Source of the DNA: Rhodopseudomonas rhenobacensis
GTDB taxonomy: Bacteria > Pseudomonadota > Alphaproteobacteria > Rhizobiales > Xanthobacteraceae
Direction of reading: 5' to 3'
Length of the DNA: 54,089 nucleotides
Assembly (NCBI RefSeq): GCF_014203125.1
Contig: NZ_JACHIH010000035.1
Location: 1 to 54,089 of the forward strand
The notes under the pieces were generated by a model. The model made no database searches and was not told the origin of the DNA. It saw only the letters and a program-made list of their open reading frames with translations. The first letter of the stretch is position 1. Each line of letters starts with the position of its first letter. Made by a program: the position numbers and the translations under genes. Positions 9,193 to 17,188 of the stretch are shown piece after piece.

Positions 9193-10301
9193 GCCAGATC
9201 CGACCCTTGGCGGACGCGGATATTGCCGCGGTCGCCGGGCTGTTCCAACGAATCTTCCGGGATGGCCGCAAGCCGCCGTCGCCGGCGCTCACCGCCTATC
9301 TGCGGCAGTATTACCTCGCCTCCCCGCTGTGCGAGAGCGACATCCCCTCGCTGGTTCACGTCAATGACGGGGGGGTCTCCGGCTTCATCGGCGTCAACGT
9401 GGTGCCGATGAGCTATCACGGCCGAAAATTGCGTGCCGCGATCTGCAGCACGATGATGGTGGAGCACCACGGCAGCGACCCGATGGCCGGCGCGCGGCTG
9501 CTGAAATCGCTGCTGGCCGGACCGCAGGACCTGTCGATCAGCGAAACCGCGAGCGCGGTGTCGGTGCAGATGTGGACCCGGCTGCGCGGCATCGCGCTGA
9601 CGCAATACAGCCTCGACTGGTTCCGGATGATCCGGCCGGCGTCGTTCCTGCTCGACTTCGCGGCGACACGGATCGGCGCGCAGCGGCTGCTGGCGCCGCT
9701 CGCCCGCGGCATCGACGCCCTGTATCTACGGCGGATCACCGGCGATGAACCGCGCTGGTCGGGCGTGCCGGCGGGCTGGCAGCCGAAGCGCGGCCTGCAG
9801 GTGTCGGAGATCGATGCCGCCGGCTTTGCCGCGCTGGTCGAACCGTTGACCGCGCAATTTGCGTTGCGACCGGATTGGCGCGGCGACCAGCTCGGCTACA
9901 TCCTGAGCGAAGCCGCCAACAAGGCCGACCAGGGCGACGCCGTGTTCGCCGCGGTGACCACGTCGAGCGGCGCGCCGGTCGGCGCCTTCCTGTATCACGT
10001 CCGTTCAGGCCAGATCGCCCGGGTGATCCAGGTGCTGGCGAAGCCGGGACAGGCCGGCGTGGTGCTGGACTGCCTGATCGGTGATGCCACAGCGCGCGGT
10101 GCGGCGGGGCTGCGCGGCCGCACCCAGCCGGCGCTGCTCGACGAGATGCTGAGCCGGCGCATCGCCTTCGCGCACGGCGGCGCCACCGTGGTGCATTCGC
10201 GCGACGACGCGTTGGTCGAAGCGTTCCGCCGCTCGCAAGGTTTCGCCAACGGTCTGGTTGGCGAACATTGGAGCCGGCTGATCGGCGGCCGCTTCGACTG
10301 A
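9189..10301 (+). CDS. GNAT-like acyltransferase
   Basis: The 370-residue protein opens with a GNAT-type segment (IRPLADADIAAVAGLFQRIF), contains VSGFIGVNVVPM (a beta4-like strand) and GSDPMAGARLLKSLL (a plausible acyl-CoA-binding helix), and has a second, weaker GNAT-like half (GAFLYHVRSGQIARVIQVLA). This suggests a double GNAT/FemAB-like arrangement. It may acylate an amino sugar or aminoacyl decoration. The ATG overlaps the stop of the preceding methyltransferase gene, so the two are co-translated. It faces the nadE-like gene tail to tail across a palindromic repeat. The donor and acceptor cannot be read from sequence. Confidence 0.7.
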   Translation: MSQIRPLADADIAAVAGLFQRIFRDGRKPPSPALTAYLRQYYLASPLCESDIPSLVHVNDGGVSGFIGVNVVPMSYHGRKLRAAICSTMMVEHHGSDPMAGARLLKSLLAGPQDLSISETASAVSVQMWTRLRGIALTQYSLDWFRMIRPASFLLDFAATRIGAQRLLAPLARGIDALYLRRITGDEPRWSGVPAGWQPKRGLQVSEIDAAGFAALVEPLTAQFALRPDWRGDQLGYILSEAANKADQGDAVFAAVTTSSGAPVGAFLYHVRSGQIARVIQVLAKPGQAGVVLDCLIGDATARGAAGLRGRTQPALLDEMLSRRIAFAHGGATVVHSRDDALVEAFRRSQGFANGLVGEHWSRLIGGRFD

Positions 10302-10343
10302 GCGAGGCCACCATCCACGCCATCAAAGCCAGCAATCAGCATC

Positions 10344-10476
10344 GTGTCCCGGACGCGGTGCAGCGCTCTTGCGCTGCGCCGTGAGCCGGGACCGTGACGA
10401 CGGCAGTCTCCGTAACGGCCCCGGCTCTGCAGCGCCGTGCGCCGCAAGGGCGTCGCGCGGCGCTGCAGTCCGGGGC
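10344..10476. repeat. Two palindromic intergenic repeats
   Basis: Two imperfect palindromes lie side by side between convergent genes. The first runs from GTCCCGGACGCGGTGCAGCGC to GCGCTGCGCCGTGAGCCGGGAC (about 10346-10393). The second pairs CCCCGGCTCTGCAGCGCC with GGCGCTGCAGTCCGGGG (about 10421-10476). Both share the core GCAGCGC flanked by CCCGG, so they are copies of one repeat family. They could work as bidirectional transcription barriers. Confidence 0.65.
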
Positions 10477-10516
10477 ACGGTCTACTGCAAGCTGTTCGTC
10501 GATTTGGTCGATCGCC

Positions 10517-11524
10517 TCAGTGCGCGACCTCGTCGACCGGCGCGACCAGCTGCGGGCCGAGATGCAGATAGCGCGTCGCCTTGCGCTTGGCGGCGATATC
10601 CGCCCACACCCGCTCGACCTCGACCGCGCTGAGCTTGGCCGCGGCGCCGACTTCGTCGGCGGAGATGCCGTTGTTGAGACCGTACAGGCACAAATCCATC
10701 CGGTCATAGGGCAGCGAGAAGTAGAACTCCTCCTGGGTCTGCGCCAGGCTGTACGTATCCGTGGTCGGCGGCCGGCGGCAGATCTCCTCGGGAATCCCGA
10801 GATGAGCGGCGAGCGCATAGACCTGGGTCTTGTAGAGATGCGCCAGCGGCTTGACGTCGGCGGCGCCGTCGCCGTTTTTCACGAAAAACCCCTGATCGTA
10901 TTCCAGCCGGTTCGGGGTGCCGAGCACCGCGTAGTTCAGCCGGTCGGCGTGATAATATTCGATCTGCTTGCGGGTGCGCTGCTTCATGTTGGTGGCGGCG
11001 ACGATGCCGAGATAGACCTGCGGCGACATCCGCAGCCTGGTTTGCTGGCCGTTCGGATCCTGCACCACCAGATAGGAGATGTTGTAGCCGCCCTCTTGCA
11101 GCGAATTGGCGATCACGATCTTCGACGACCAGCCCTCGCCATAATCCGGCACCAGTTGGCGGATGAAGCCGTCGCGGCGCTGGTAGCAGCCGATCGCCTG
11201 CAGTGTCGGGCCGATGTCCTCCAGTGCCGATTCCACCCCGAAGGTCTCGGCGACCAGGCGGCCGAGCCGCAGGCTGTCCGGATCGGAATCGTTTTCCGGC
11301 ATGAACAGGCAGAACACGTTCTTCGGCCCGAGCGCGCGCACCGCCAGCGCCACCGAGACGCTGGAATCGATGCCGCCGGAGAGGCCGAGCACCAAGCCGC
11401 GCTTGCGCAACCCGCGCACCTGCTCGCGCAAGGCTGTGACGATGCGGTCGGTCTCGGCGGCGTTGTCGAGCAACAGGGTATTCGCCGAAAAGGCGAAGTT
11501 GTGCGGAGGCAATGCAGCGTTCAT
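10517..11524 (-). CDS. NadE-like ATP-pyrophosphatase (NAD+ synthase family), polysaccharide-locus paralogue
   Basis: This 335-residue N-type ATP pyrophosphatase carries the P-loop SGGIDSS at 49-55 and the NadE-type block KNGDGAADVKPLAHLYKTQV. Enzymes of this family adenylate a carboxylate and transfer ammonia to form an amide. Normal NadE has a PSAELWxGQTDE motif; here the corresponding stretch is PPTTDTYSLAQTQEEF, and no glutaminase domain is present. The ATG at 11524 overlaps the stop of the AMP-ligase gene (ATGA). It is last in the unit asnB-like, ACP, AMP-ligase, nadE-like. The setting suggests amidation of a sugar or acyl group rather than housekeeping NAD synthesis, though the latter cannot be excluded. 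Confidence 0.8.
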   Translation of the reverse strand: MNAALPPHNFAFSANTLLLDNAAETDRIVTALREQVRGLRKRGLVLGLSGGIDSSVSVALAVRALGPKNVFCLFMPENDSDPDSLRLGRLVAETFGVESALEDIGPTLQAIGCYQRRDGFIRQLVPDYGEGWSSKIVIANSLQEGGYNISYLVVQDPNGQQTRLRMSPQVYLGIVAATNMKQRTRKQIEYYHADRLNYAVLGTPNRLEYDQGFFVKNGDGAADVKPLAHLYKTQVYALAAHLGIPEEICRRPPTTDTYSLAQTQEEFYFSLPYDRMDLCLYGLNNGISADEVGAAAKLSAVEVERVWADIAAKRKATRYLHLGPQLVAPVDEVAH

Positions 11525-13068
11525 TCGGCTGATCCCAATGTTTCGACCGCGAGCCTGCGGCTGACTTTGCCGGTGTCGGTCTTCGGCAAGGCGCGACGGA
11601 ATTCGATGATTTTCGGCACCATGAAGTCTTCCAGATGCAGCGCGCAATGCCGGATGATCTCACGCTCGGTGAGGCTTTCATCCGCCAGCACGATCAGCGC
11701 CGCGATGGCGTGGCCGAGCACCGGGTCAGGCACCCCGGTGACCACCGCCTCGGCGATGCCGGGGTGGGCGTGCAGCACGGTCTCGATTTCCTTCGGCGCC
11801 ACCTTTTCGCCGCGGGTCTTGATGATGTCGTCCTTGCGGCCGACGAAGTACAAAAAGCCCTCGTCGTCGGTGCGGAACAGGTCGCCGGTGTGCAGCCGCT
11901 TCTCCCACGGCAGCGGGCCGGGGCGCAGCATCTGCGCGGTGGCGGCGTCATTGCGCCAATAGCCCTGCATCACATGCGGGCCGCGGATCACCAATTCGCC
12001 GACTACACCGGGCGGCACGGTGTTGCCGTCGTCATCGACCACGAAGGCTTCAGTATTGGGAATCGCGATGCCGACCGAGCCGGGCCGGCGATCGAGCTCA
12101 TCCGGCGGCAGATAAGTGCAGCGCTTGCACTCGGTCAGCCCATACATCGAATAGAGCTCGACGCCGGGGAAGATTTCACGCAGCCGGGCGATATGCACCG
12201 GCGGCAACGCGGCGGCGGTGTTGGTGATGTAGCGCAGGCTCGGCAAAAAGCCCGGCTGCAAGTCGCGCATCTGCAGGATCAGCGCCGCCATGGTCGGCAC
12301 CAGCGGAAAGCCGGTGACCCTCTCGGCGCGAATCTTCTCGAAGATGGCTTGCGGAAATGCGAAGGATTTTTCCAACACCAGCGTGGCGCCGAGCTTGATC
12401 GCCATCAATAGCTGATAGAGGCCGTAGTCGAACGCCAGCGGCAACACGTTGAGGATGATATCGTCGGGCGTGTTGCGCAAGTAAGTGGTGATCGAACTCG
12501 CCGCCGCCTCGATGTTGCGATGGGTCATCATCACGCCCTTGGGGCGGCCGGTGGAGCCCGAGGTGTAGATCAGCATCGCCAGATCGACGTCGATGCCGCC
12601 ATGGCGCACCGGCTCGGGCTCGGCTTGCAGACACGCCTCGAACGCCACCACACCATCCGACGCGGCGGTTTTCGGCGGCTGCGTTGAGGCCACGAACAGC
12701 GGCCGCGCGGCCATCGTGGCGCGGGCCTGCGTCACGATCGGCAAGAGCCGCGCCTGGGTCAGGATCGCGGCGGCCTCGCAGTCGGCGATCATGTAGCCGA
12801 GTTTGTCGGCCTTGGTGGAGGCGTTGACCGGGCTGAACACCGCGCCGGCCTTCAGCACCGCGAAGATCGCAACAGCTGCTTCCCAGCAATTGTCCATGAA
12901 CACCAGCACGCGATCGCCGCGCGCCACGCCGGCAGCGGCTAGGCGCGACGCCAGCCGGCTGGAGAGATCGTCCAATTCGTCATAGCGCAGCCGCCTGCGC
13001 TCGGTGACCAGCGCGGTCTTGTCGCCGCGCAGTGCGGCGTTGCCGATCAGGAATTGCTCGATCCGCAT
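11521..13068 (-). CDS. AMP-forming acyl/aminoacyl ligase (ANL superfamily)
   Basis: This 515-residue adenylate-forming enzyme has the P-loop YTSGSTGRPKG at 168-178, the core motif YSMYGLTECKR, the A8-like GDLFRTDDEGFLYFVGRKDD and the C-terminal catalytic lysine in KTDTGKVSRR. It activates a carboxylic or amino acid as the adenylate and probably loads it onto the adjacent carrier protein encoded just upstream. The ATG at 13068 was chosen because homology begins at MRIEQFLIGN; sequence further upstream is low-complexity and overlaps the ACP gene. It shares an ATGA overlap with the nadE-like gene. The substrate is unknown; short acyl or amino acid decorations of a polysaccharide are plausible. 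Confidence 0.85.
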   Translation of the reverse strand: MRIEQFLIGNAALRGDKTALVTERRRLRYDELDDLSSRLASRLAAAGVARGDRVLVFMDNCWEAAVAIFAVLKAGAVFSPVNASTKADKLGYMIADCEAAAILTQARLLPIVTQARATMAARPLFVASTQPPKTAASDGVVAFEACLQAEPEPVRHGGIDVDLAMLIYTSGSTGRPKGVMMTHRNIEAAASSITTYLRNTPDDIILNVLPLAFDYGLYQLLMAIKLGATLVLEKSFAFPQAIFEKIRAERVTGFPLVPTMAALILQMRDLQPGFLPSLRYITNTAAALPPVHIARLREIFPGVELYSMYGLTECKRCTYLPPDELDRRPGSVGIAIPNTEAFVVDDDGNTVPPGVVGELVIRGPHVMQGYWRNDAATAQMLRPGPLPWEKRLHTGDLFRTDDEGFLYFVGRKDDIIKTRGEKVAPKEIETVLHAHPGIAEAVVTGVPDPVLGHAIAALIVLADESLTEREIIRHCALHLEDFMVPKIIEFRRALPKTDTGKVSRRLAVETLGSAE

Positions 13069-13087
13069 CGCTCGATGCTCCGTTGCT

Positions 13088-13354
13088 TTATGCGGCCGCC
13101 TTCGTCGCGGTCTTCGCGGCGATGAAGGCGGCGATGCGGTCCAGCGAATCCAGATTGGCCGGCACGATATCGGCATCCGCCACGGTGACGCCGTAGCGGT
13201 CCTCGATGAACGCCACCAGTTCCAGCACGCCGGTGGAATCGATCACGCCGTTCTCGATCAGCGAGTCGATGTCGGCGAGATTCTGGCTGGTGTCGCCGAA
13301 CAGAAAGTTCTCGATCACGAAGGCCTTCACGCTGTCCTTGATGCTCTCGGTCAT
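13088..13354 (-). CDS. Acyl/peptidyl carrier protein
   Basis: This small acidic helical protein of 88 residues has the phosphopantetheine site in NGVIDSTGVLELV, with Ser40 as the attachment residue. The usual DSL is DST here, a common variant in stand-alone aminoacyl or acyl carrier proteins. An Ala/Lys-rich tail (AAKTATKAAA) follows the domain. It lies between the asnB-like gene and the AMP-ligase gene with short spacers, so it is the likely acceptor for the activated substrate. It needs a phosphopantetheinyl transferase, which is not encoded here. Confidence 0.85.
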   Translation of the reverse strand: MTESIKDSVKAFVIENFLFGDTSQNLADIDSLIENGVIDSTGVLELVAFIEDRYGVTVADADIVPANLDSLDRIAAFIAAKTATKAAA

Positions 13355-13377
13355 GTCGTTCCTCTCGTCGTTGAAAA

Positions 13378-15318
13378 TCAGGCGGCGTCAGATTGCCGGC
13401 GGCGCGCGCCGGTGAAACTCTGCAGCCACAGCTGCGTCGACAGGATGCCGACGAACGCGGCGTTGTCGCGGAACCCGCCGGTCGGCCGCGCGCTGCATTT
13501 CTGGTGCAGCTTCGACACCGCACGCGGATCGAACAGCCCGCCGGCGCGGAGCTGTTGTTCGCCCATCGCCGCCTCGACGTAGTCCGCGGCATTGCGGCCG
13601 ACAAAGGACTGGCTGTCCGGCGCCCGATACGGCTGCTTGGTGCGCCGGCCGATCGCGCGCGGCAGGATGTCCTTGGTCGCCTCGCGCAGGATGTGCTTCT
13701 CCACCAGCCCCTTCAGCTTCATCTCCGGCGGCAGGCTGGCGGCGAATTCAACCAGACCATGATCGAGGAACGGGAAGCGGCCCTCGATGCCGTGCGCCAT
13801 CGCCATGCGGTCGCCCTGGCTGGACAGGATGTAGCCCGGCAGCAGGAAGCGGGCTTCGAGATATTGCGCCTGATGCAGCGGATGCCACCGCGCAAAGGCC
13901 GCGGGGAGCCTTGAGGCCAATTCCTCTGCGGCATCAAAGCCGGCGAGTTGTTCGCGCAGCTCGGCGGAGAAGAACAGCTTGGTGGCCGCGGTGCCGTTGA
14001 GGCGCGGCCGGTGCGAGAACAACGGATCGTCGAGCGGAACATTGCCGGCGCCGAAGAACGACGCCAGATATTCCGCCGACTGCTGCTGCAGCCCCGGCAG
14101 ATAGGGATAGAGCTTGCGGAACAGGTGCGGCCGGATTCGCGAGCCGGGCTGCCGGCCGCAGAACCGGCGCACCCGCGACTCTTTGAAAATATCGTAGCCG
14201 GCGAACACCTCGTCGGCGCCCTCGCCGGTCAGCACGACCTTCAGCCCCTGCTGCCGCACCAGCCCGGAGAGTTTGTAGAGCGGCGCCGGCGCGGTGCGCA
14301 GGATCGGCCGTTCGGTGAAGCGGATCACCTCGGGGAACACCGCGGCGATATCGCCGTCGCCGCAGTTGACCGTGCTGTGCCGCGTGCCGAGCGCCTGCGC
14401 CATTTCGTTCTGAAACGCGCTCTCGTCGTGCTCGGCGCTGTCGAACGTCACCGAAAAGGTGCGCAAGCCCTCCGGCGCCATCGGCGCTGCGAGCGCGGAA
14501 ATCACCGAGGAGTCCAACCCGCCCGACAGATAGCTGCCGACCGGCACGTCGGCGCGCATCCGCAGCCGCGTCGCCTCGGTCAACAACGCGCGCAGCTGCT
14601 CGGCGGCTTCGCGCTCGTCGGTGTAACGCGGCGGAGCATCGCGATCCGGATAGGTGAGGCTCCAATACGACCGCGTCGTGGTGGCGCCGCCGTCCTTGAC
14701 GATCATCAGGCTCGCGGGCTCGAGCTCATAGATGTCGCGAAACGCAGTGCGCGGCGCGATCGGCGCCCACAGCGTAAAGATCTGATCGAGCGCGCGCGGA
14801 TCGAGTTCCGCCTCGACGCCGGGCACCTCGAGCAGCGCCTTGACCTCGGAGGCGAAGTACAACGCGCCGCCGTGCCTCACATAGAACAGCGGCCGCACCC
14901 CCATGCGGTCGCGCGCCAGCATCAGCTGGCGGCGGCGGCCGTCGTAGATCGCAAACGCAAAGTCACCGTTGAGCAGCGAGACGCAATCCTCGCCCATCTC
15001 GTCGTAGAGATGCAGGATCACTTCGGTGTCGCTGCTGGTGCGGAAGCGGCGGCCCTTGGCGCGCAGCTGCTCGCGCAGTTCCACGTAGTTGAAGATCTCG
15101 CCGTTGAACGCGATGGTCAGCGTGCCGCTTTGGTCCGACATCGGCTGCTGGCCGTCGCCGAGACCGACGATCGACAGCCGCGCATGGCCGAGCCCGATGC
15201 CCTTAGCGGTGAACACGCCGTGCTCGTCCGGACCGCGATGCGCGATCGCGGCCGTCATGCGCTCCAGGAGCGCCCGCCCGTGGCGAACATCGCCGAAGTA
15301 TCCGTCAAAACCGCACAT
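13378..15318 (-). CDS. asnB: Asparagine synthase (glutamine-hydrolysing)-like amidotransferase
   Basis: The ATG at 15318 gives MCGFDGYFGD, placing the glutaminase nucleophile at Cys2; further upstream codons would bury this cysteine. The N-terminal class II glutaminase domain (1-~190) has AHRGPDEHG and FNGEIFNY. The C-terminal synthetase domain has the ATP-pyrophosphatase loop SGGLDSS at 265-271 and GEGADEVFAGYD. At 646 residues it matches the longer AsnB types found in exopolysaccharide loci. It heads the leftward unit asnB-ACP-AMP-ligase-nadE-like and is divergent from the Wzz-like gene. It could make asparagine, but the context favours amidation of a uronic acid or carrier-bound acid. The symbol reflects family only. 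Confidence 0.85.
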   Translation of the reverse strand: MCGFDGYFGDVRHGRALLERMTAAIAHRGPDEHGVFTAKGIGLGHARLSIVGLGDGQQPMSDQSGTLTIAFNGEIFNYVELREQLRAKGRRFRTSSDTEVILHLYDEMGEDCVSLLNGDFAFAIYDGRRRQLMLARDRMGVRPLFYVRHGGALYFASEVKALLEVPGVEAELDPRALDQIFTLWAPIAPRTAFRDIYELEPASLMIVKDGGATTTRSYWSLTYPDRDAPPRYTDEREAAEQLRALLTEATRLRMRADVPVGSYLSGGLDSSVISALAAPMAPEGLRTFSVTFDSAEHDESAFQNEMAQALGTRHSTVNCGDGDIAAVFPEVIRFTERPILRTAPAPLYKLSGLVRQQGLKVVLTGEGADEVFAGYDIFKESRVRRFCGRQPGSRIRPHLFRKLYPYLPGLQQQSAEYLASFFGAGNVPLDDPLFSHRPRLNGTAATKLFFSAELREQLAGFDAAEELASRLPAAFARWHPLHQAQYLEARFLLPGYILSSQGDRMAMAHGIEGRFPFLDHGLVEFAASLPPEMKLKGLVEKHILREATKDILPRAIGRRTKQPYRAPDSQSFVGRNAADYVEAAMGEQQLRAGGLFDPRAVSKLHQKCSARPTGGFRDNAAFVGILSTQLWLQSFTGARRRQSDAA

Positions 15319-15434
15319 GCCGAGATGCCTGCGTCTGATCAACTTCTCGGCGAAATATAGTGGGCCGCGCTCCCAACAAGCGTTAACGCGTTCGGCAAAT
15401 CCTTATGAATGGTAAACATAACAGTTACAGCATG

Positions 15435-15456
15435 CCCGAGATTTCGGGGTTTTTTT
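15435..15456 (+). terminator. Intrinsic-terminator-like hairpin in the divergent leader
   Basis: CCCGA (15435-15439), loop GATT, TCGGG (15444-15448), one G and then seven T bases form a short stem followed by a U-tract on the plus strand, about 120 bp before the chain-length gene. The 5-bp stem is weak. It could end a leader transcript, and so act as an attenuator, or be fortuitous. The flanking 15319-15575 spacer is AT-richer than its surroundings, as expected of a divergent promoter region. Confidence 0.35.
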
Positions 15457-15575
15457 GCCGCGGCCGCCACGGCGCCGATTAACTCAAAATTCAGCATGTG
15501 GGCCTAGCTGTGGGGAGAGTCACGGAGGACAAGCACGCCCCTTCCATCTTTGCTGCGTGCTGAGGGCGAACACGG

Positions 15576-17183
15576 ATGTTTAGGCCGAAGCAGTCGGAGC
15601 CGCGCCAAACGCCTCGACCGACAGGCCGTCACTGGTTGCTCGGCAATGCGGCGCTCGCCGCCGAACCGGCGATCGCCGACGCCGCCGTCACGCCCACGGC
15701 CACCGCCGCCACCTCCGCGGCGCCGCTGCGGCCGCAGCCCGAGCCGGTCCCGTCGCCCCGCCCGGCGCCGAGTTCCACGCCGCCCGCGTCCGTTCCCCAC
15801 GATCCATGGTCCCGATTGCAGCTGCTGCGCGACGTCGAGACCGCCGATGTCGTCGGCTGGCTGCGCGGCGGCCGCGGCGCGATCGTCACCGCGGTGCTGC
15901 TCTGCGTCGCCGCGGCCTTGATGGTCGCGCTCACCACGCCGCCGCGCTACACGGTGTTCACCGATATTCTGGTCGACCCCGCCAATCTCAACGTCGTGCG
16001 CGACGACGTCTTCACCAGCAATCCGCAGCGCGACGCGCAATTGCTCGACGTCGAGAGCAAGCTGCGCATTCTGACCTCGCGCAACGTGCTGACGCGGGTG
16101 ATCGACCGGCTCGATCTCACCAACGACCCCGAATTCGTCAAACCCGGCGGGCTGTCGTTTCTGCGCAACCTGATCTCCGCCAAGGACGCCACTCAGGACC
16201 GCCGGCTCGAGGTGATGCGCGCGCTGTCCGAACAGGTCGAAGCGCGCCGCGAGGAGCGCTCCTTCGTCGTGGTGATGAAGCTGTGGTCGCAGGATCCCGA
16301 GAAGGCGGTGACGATCTCCAACGCCATCGTCGATGCGTTCGAGGCCGAGCTGTTCCAATCGTCCTCGGAAAGCGCCGGGCGGGTGGTGAAGAACCTCAAC
16401 GAGCGGCTCGACGAGCTGCGCCGCAACGTCAACGAGGCGGAGCGCAAGGTGGAGGATTTCCGCCGCGCCAAAGGGCTGCAGTCGAGCAACGGCGAACTGG
16501 TCAGCACCCGGATTTCCAGCGAGCTCAACACCCAGGTGCTGGATGCCCAGCAGCGCTTCATCCAGGCGGACTCCCGCTACAAGCAGATGAGTGCTGCGAT
16601 CGCCGAGCGCCGCACCGCCAGCGCCTCGATCTTCGATTCCGCGGCGATGACCAACCTGCGCCAGCAGTACAACACGTTGCAGCAGCAGGTCGGCTCGATC
16701 GCGGCGATCTTCGGCGCCAAGCATCCGCAGATGGTGACAGCGCTGTCCGAACAGCAGGCGGTGGACGCCGCGATCGTGCGCGAGGCGCGCCGCATCCTCG
16801 ACCTCGCCAAGGCCGATCTCGACCGCGAACAGGCGACGCTGAAGATGCTGCAAAGCAAAGCCGGCGTCGAAAAATCCAACGTCTTCACCGACAACGACGC
16901 TTTGGTGCAATTGCACGATCTGGAGCGCGACGCCCGCGCCAAGGCGGCGATCTATGAAAGCCATCTGGCGCGCGCCCAGCAGATCGGCGAACGGCAGCAG
17001 ATCGACACCAGCAACGTGCGGGTGATCTCGCGGCCGATGCCGCCGAAGGCGCGCAGCTGGCCGCCGCGCACGCTGTACTTGCTGATCGGCGGCGCGATCC
17101 TCGGCCTGCTGCTCGGCATCGCCGCGGCGCTGATGCGCGGCGCCTGGTTCTATCTGCGCGATCCACGACCGACCCACGGCTGA
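15576..17183 (+). CDS. Wzz/GumC-type polysaccharide chain-length determinant
   Basis: The 535-residue protein has a Pro/Ala-rich cytoplasmic N-terminus (about 1-75), a first membrane span near 103-120 (IVTAVLLCVAAALMVAL), a long periplasmic Wzz domain with extended coiled coil (about 250-450, including ERKVEDFRRAKGLQ) and a second span at the C-terminus (LYLLIGGAILGLLLGIAAAL). This is the architecture of a polysaccharide co-polymerase that sets polymer length. The C-terminal tyrosine-kinase domain of ExoP/Wzc proteins is absent, so any kinase must be encoded elsewhere. It begins a rightward unit with the polymerase, deacetylase and GT4 genes. Confidence 0.85.
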   Translation: MFRPKQSEPRQTPRPTGRHWLLGNAALAAEPAIADAAVTPTATAATSAAPLRPQPEPVPSPRPAPSSTPPASVPHDPWSRLQLLRDVETADVVGWLRGGRGAIVTAVLLCVAAALMVALTTPPRYTVFTDILVDPANLNVVRDDVFTSNPQRDAQLLDVESKLRILTSRNVLTRVIDRLDLTNDPEFVKPGGLSFLRNLISAKDATQDRRLEVMRALSEQVEARREERSFVVVMKLWSQDPEKAVTISNAIVDAFEAELFQSSSESAGRVVKNLNERLDELRRNVNEAERKVEDFRRAKGLQSSNGELVSTRISSELNTQVLDAQQRFIQADSRYKQMSAAIAERRTASASIFDSAAMTNLRQQYNTLQQQVGSIAAIFGAKHPQMVTALSEQQAVDAAIVREARRILDLAKADLDREQATLKMLQSKAGVEKSNVFTDNDALVQLHDLERDARAKAAIYESHLARAQQIGERQQIDTSNVRVISRPMPPKARSWPPRTLYLLIGGAILGLLLGIAAALMRGAWFYLRDPRPTHG

Positions 17184-17188
17184 GCTCG

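Noticed and set aside
13948-15360. Plus-strand open frame opposite the AsnB-like gene
   Set aside because: No recognisable motifs; the opposite strand shows Cys2 and the ATP-pyrophosphatase loop.
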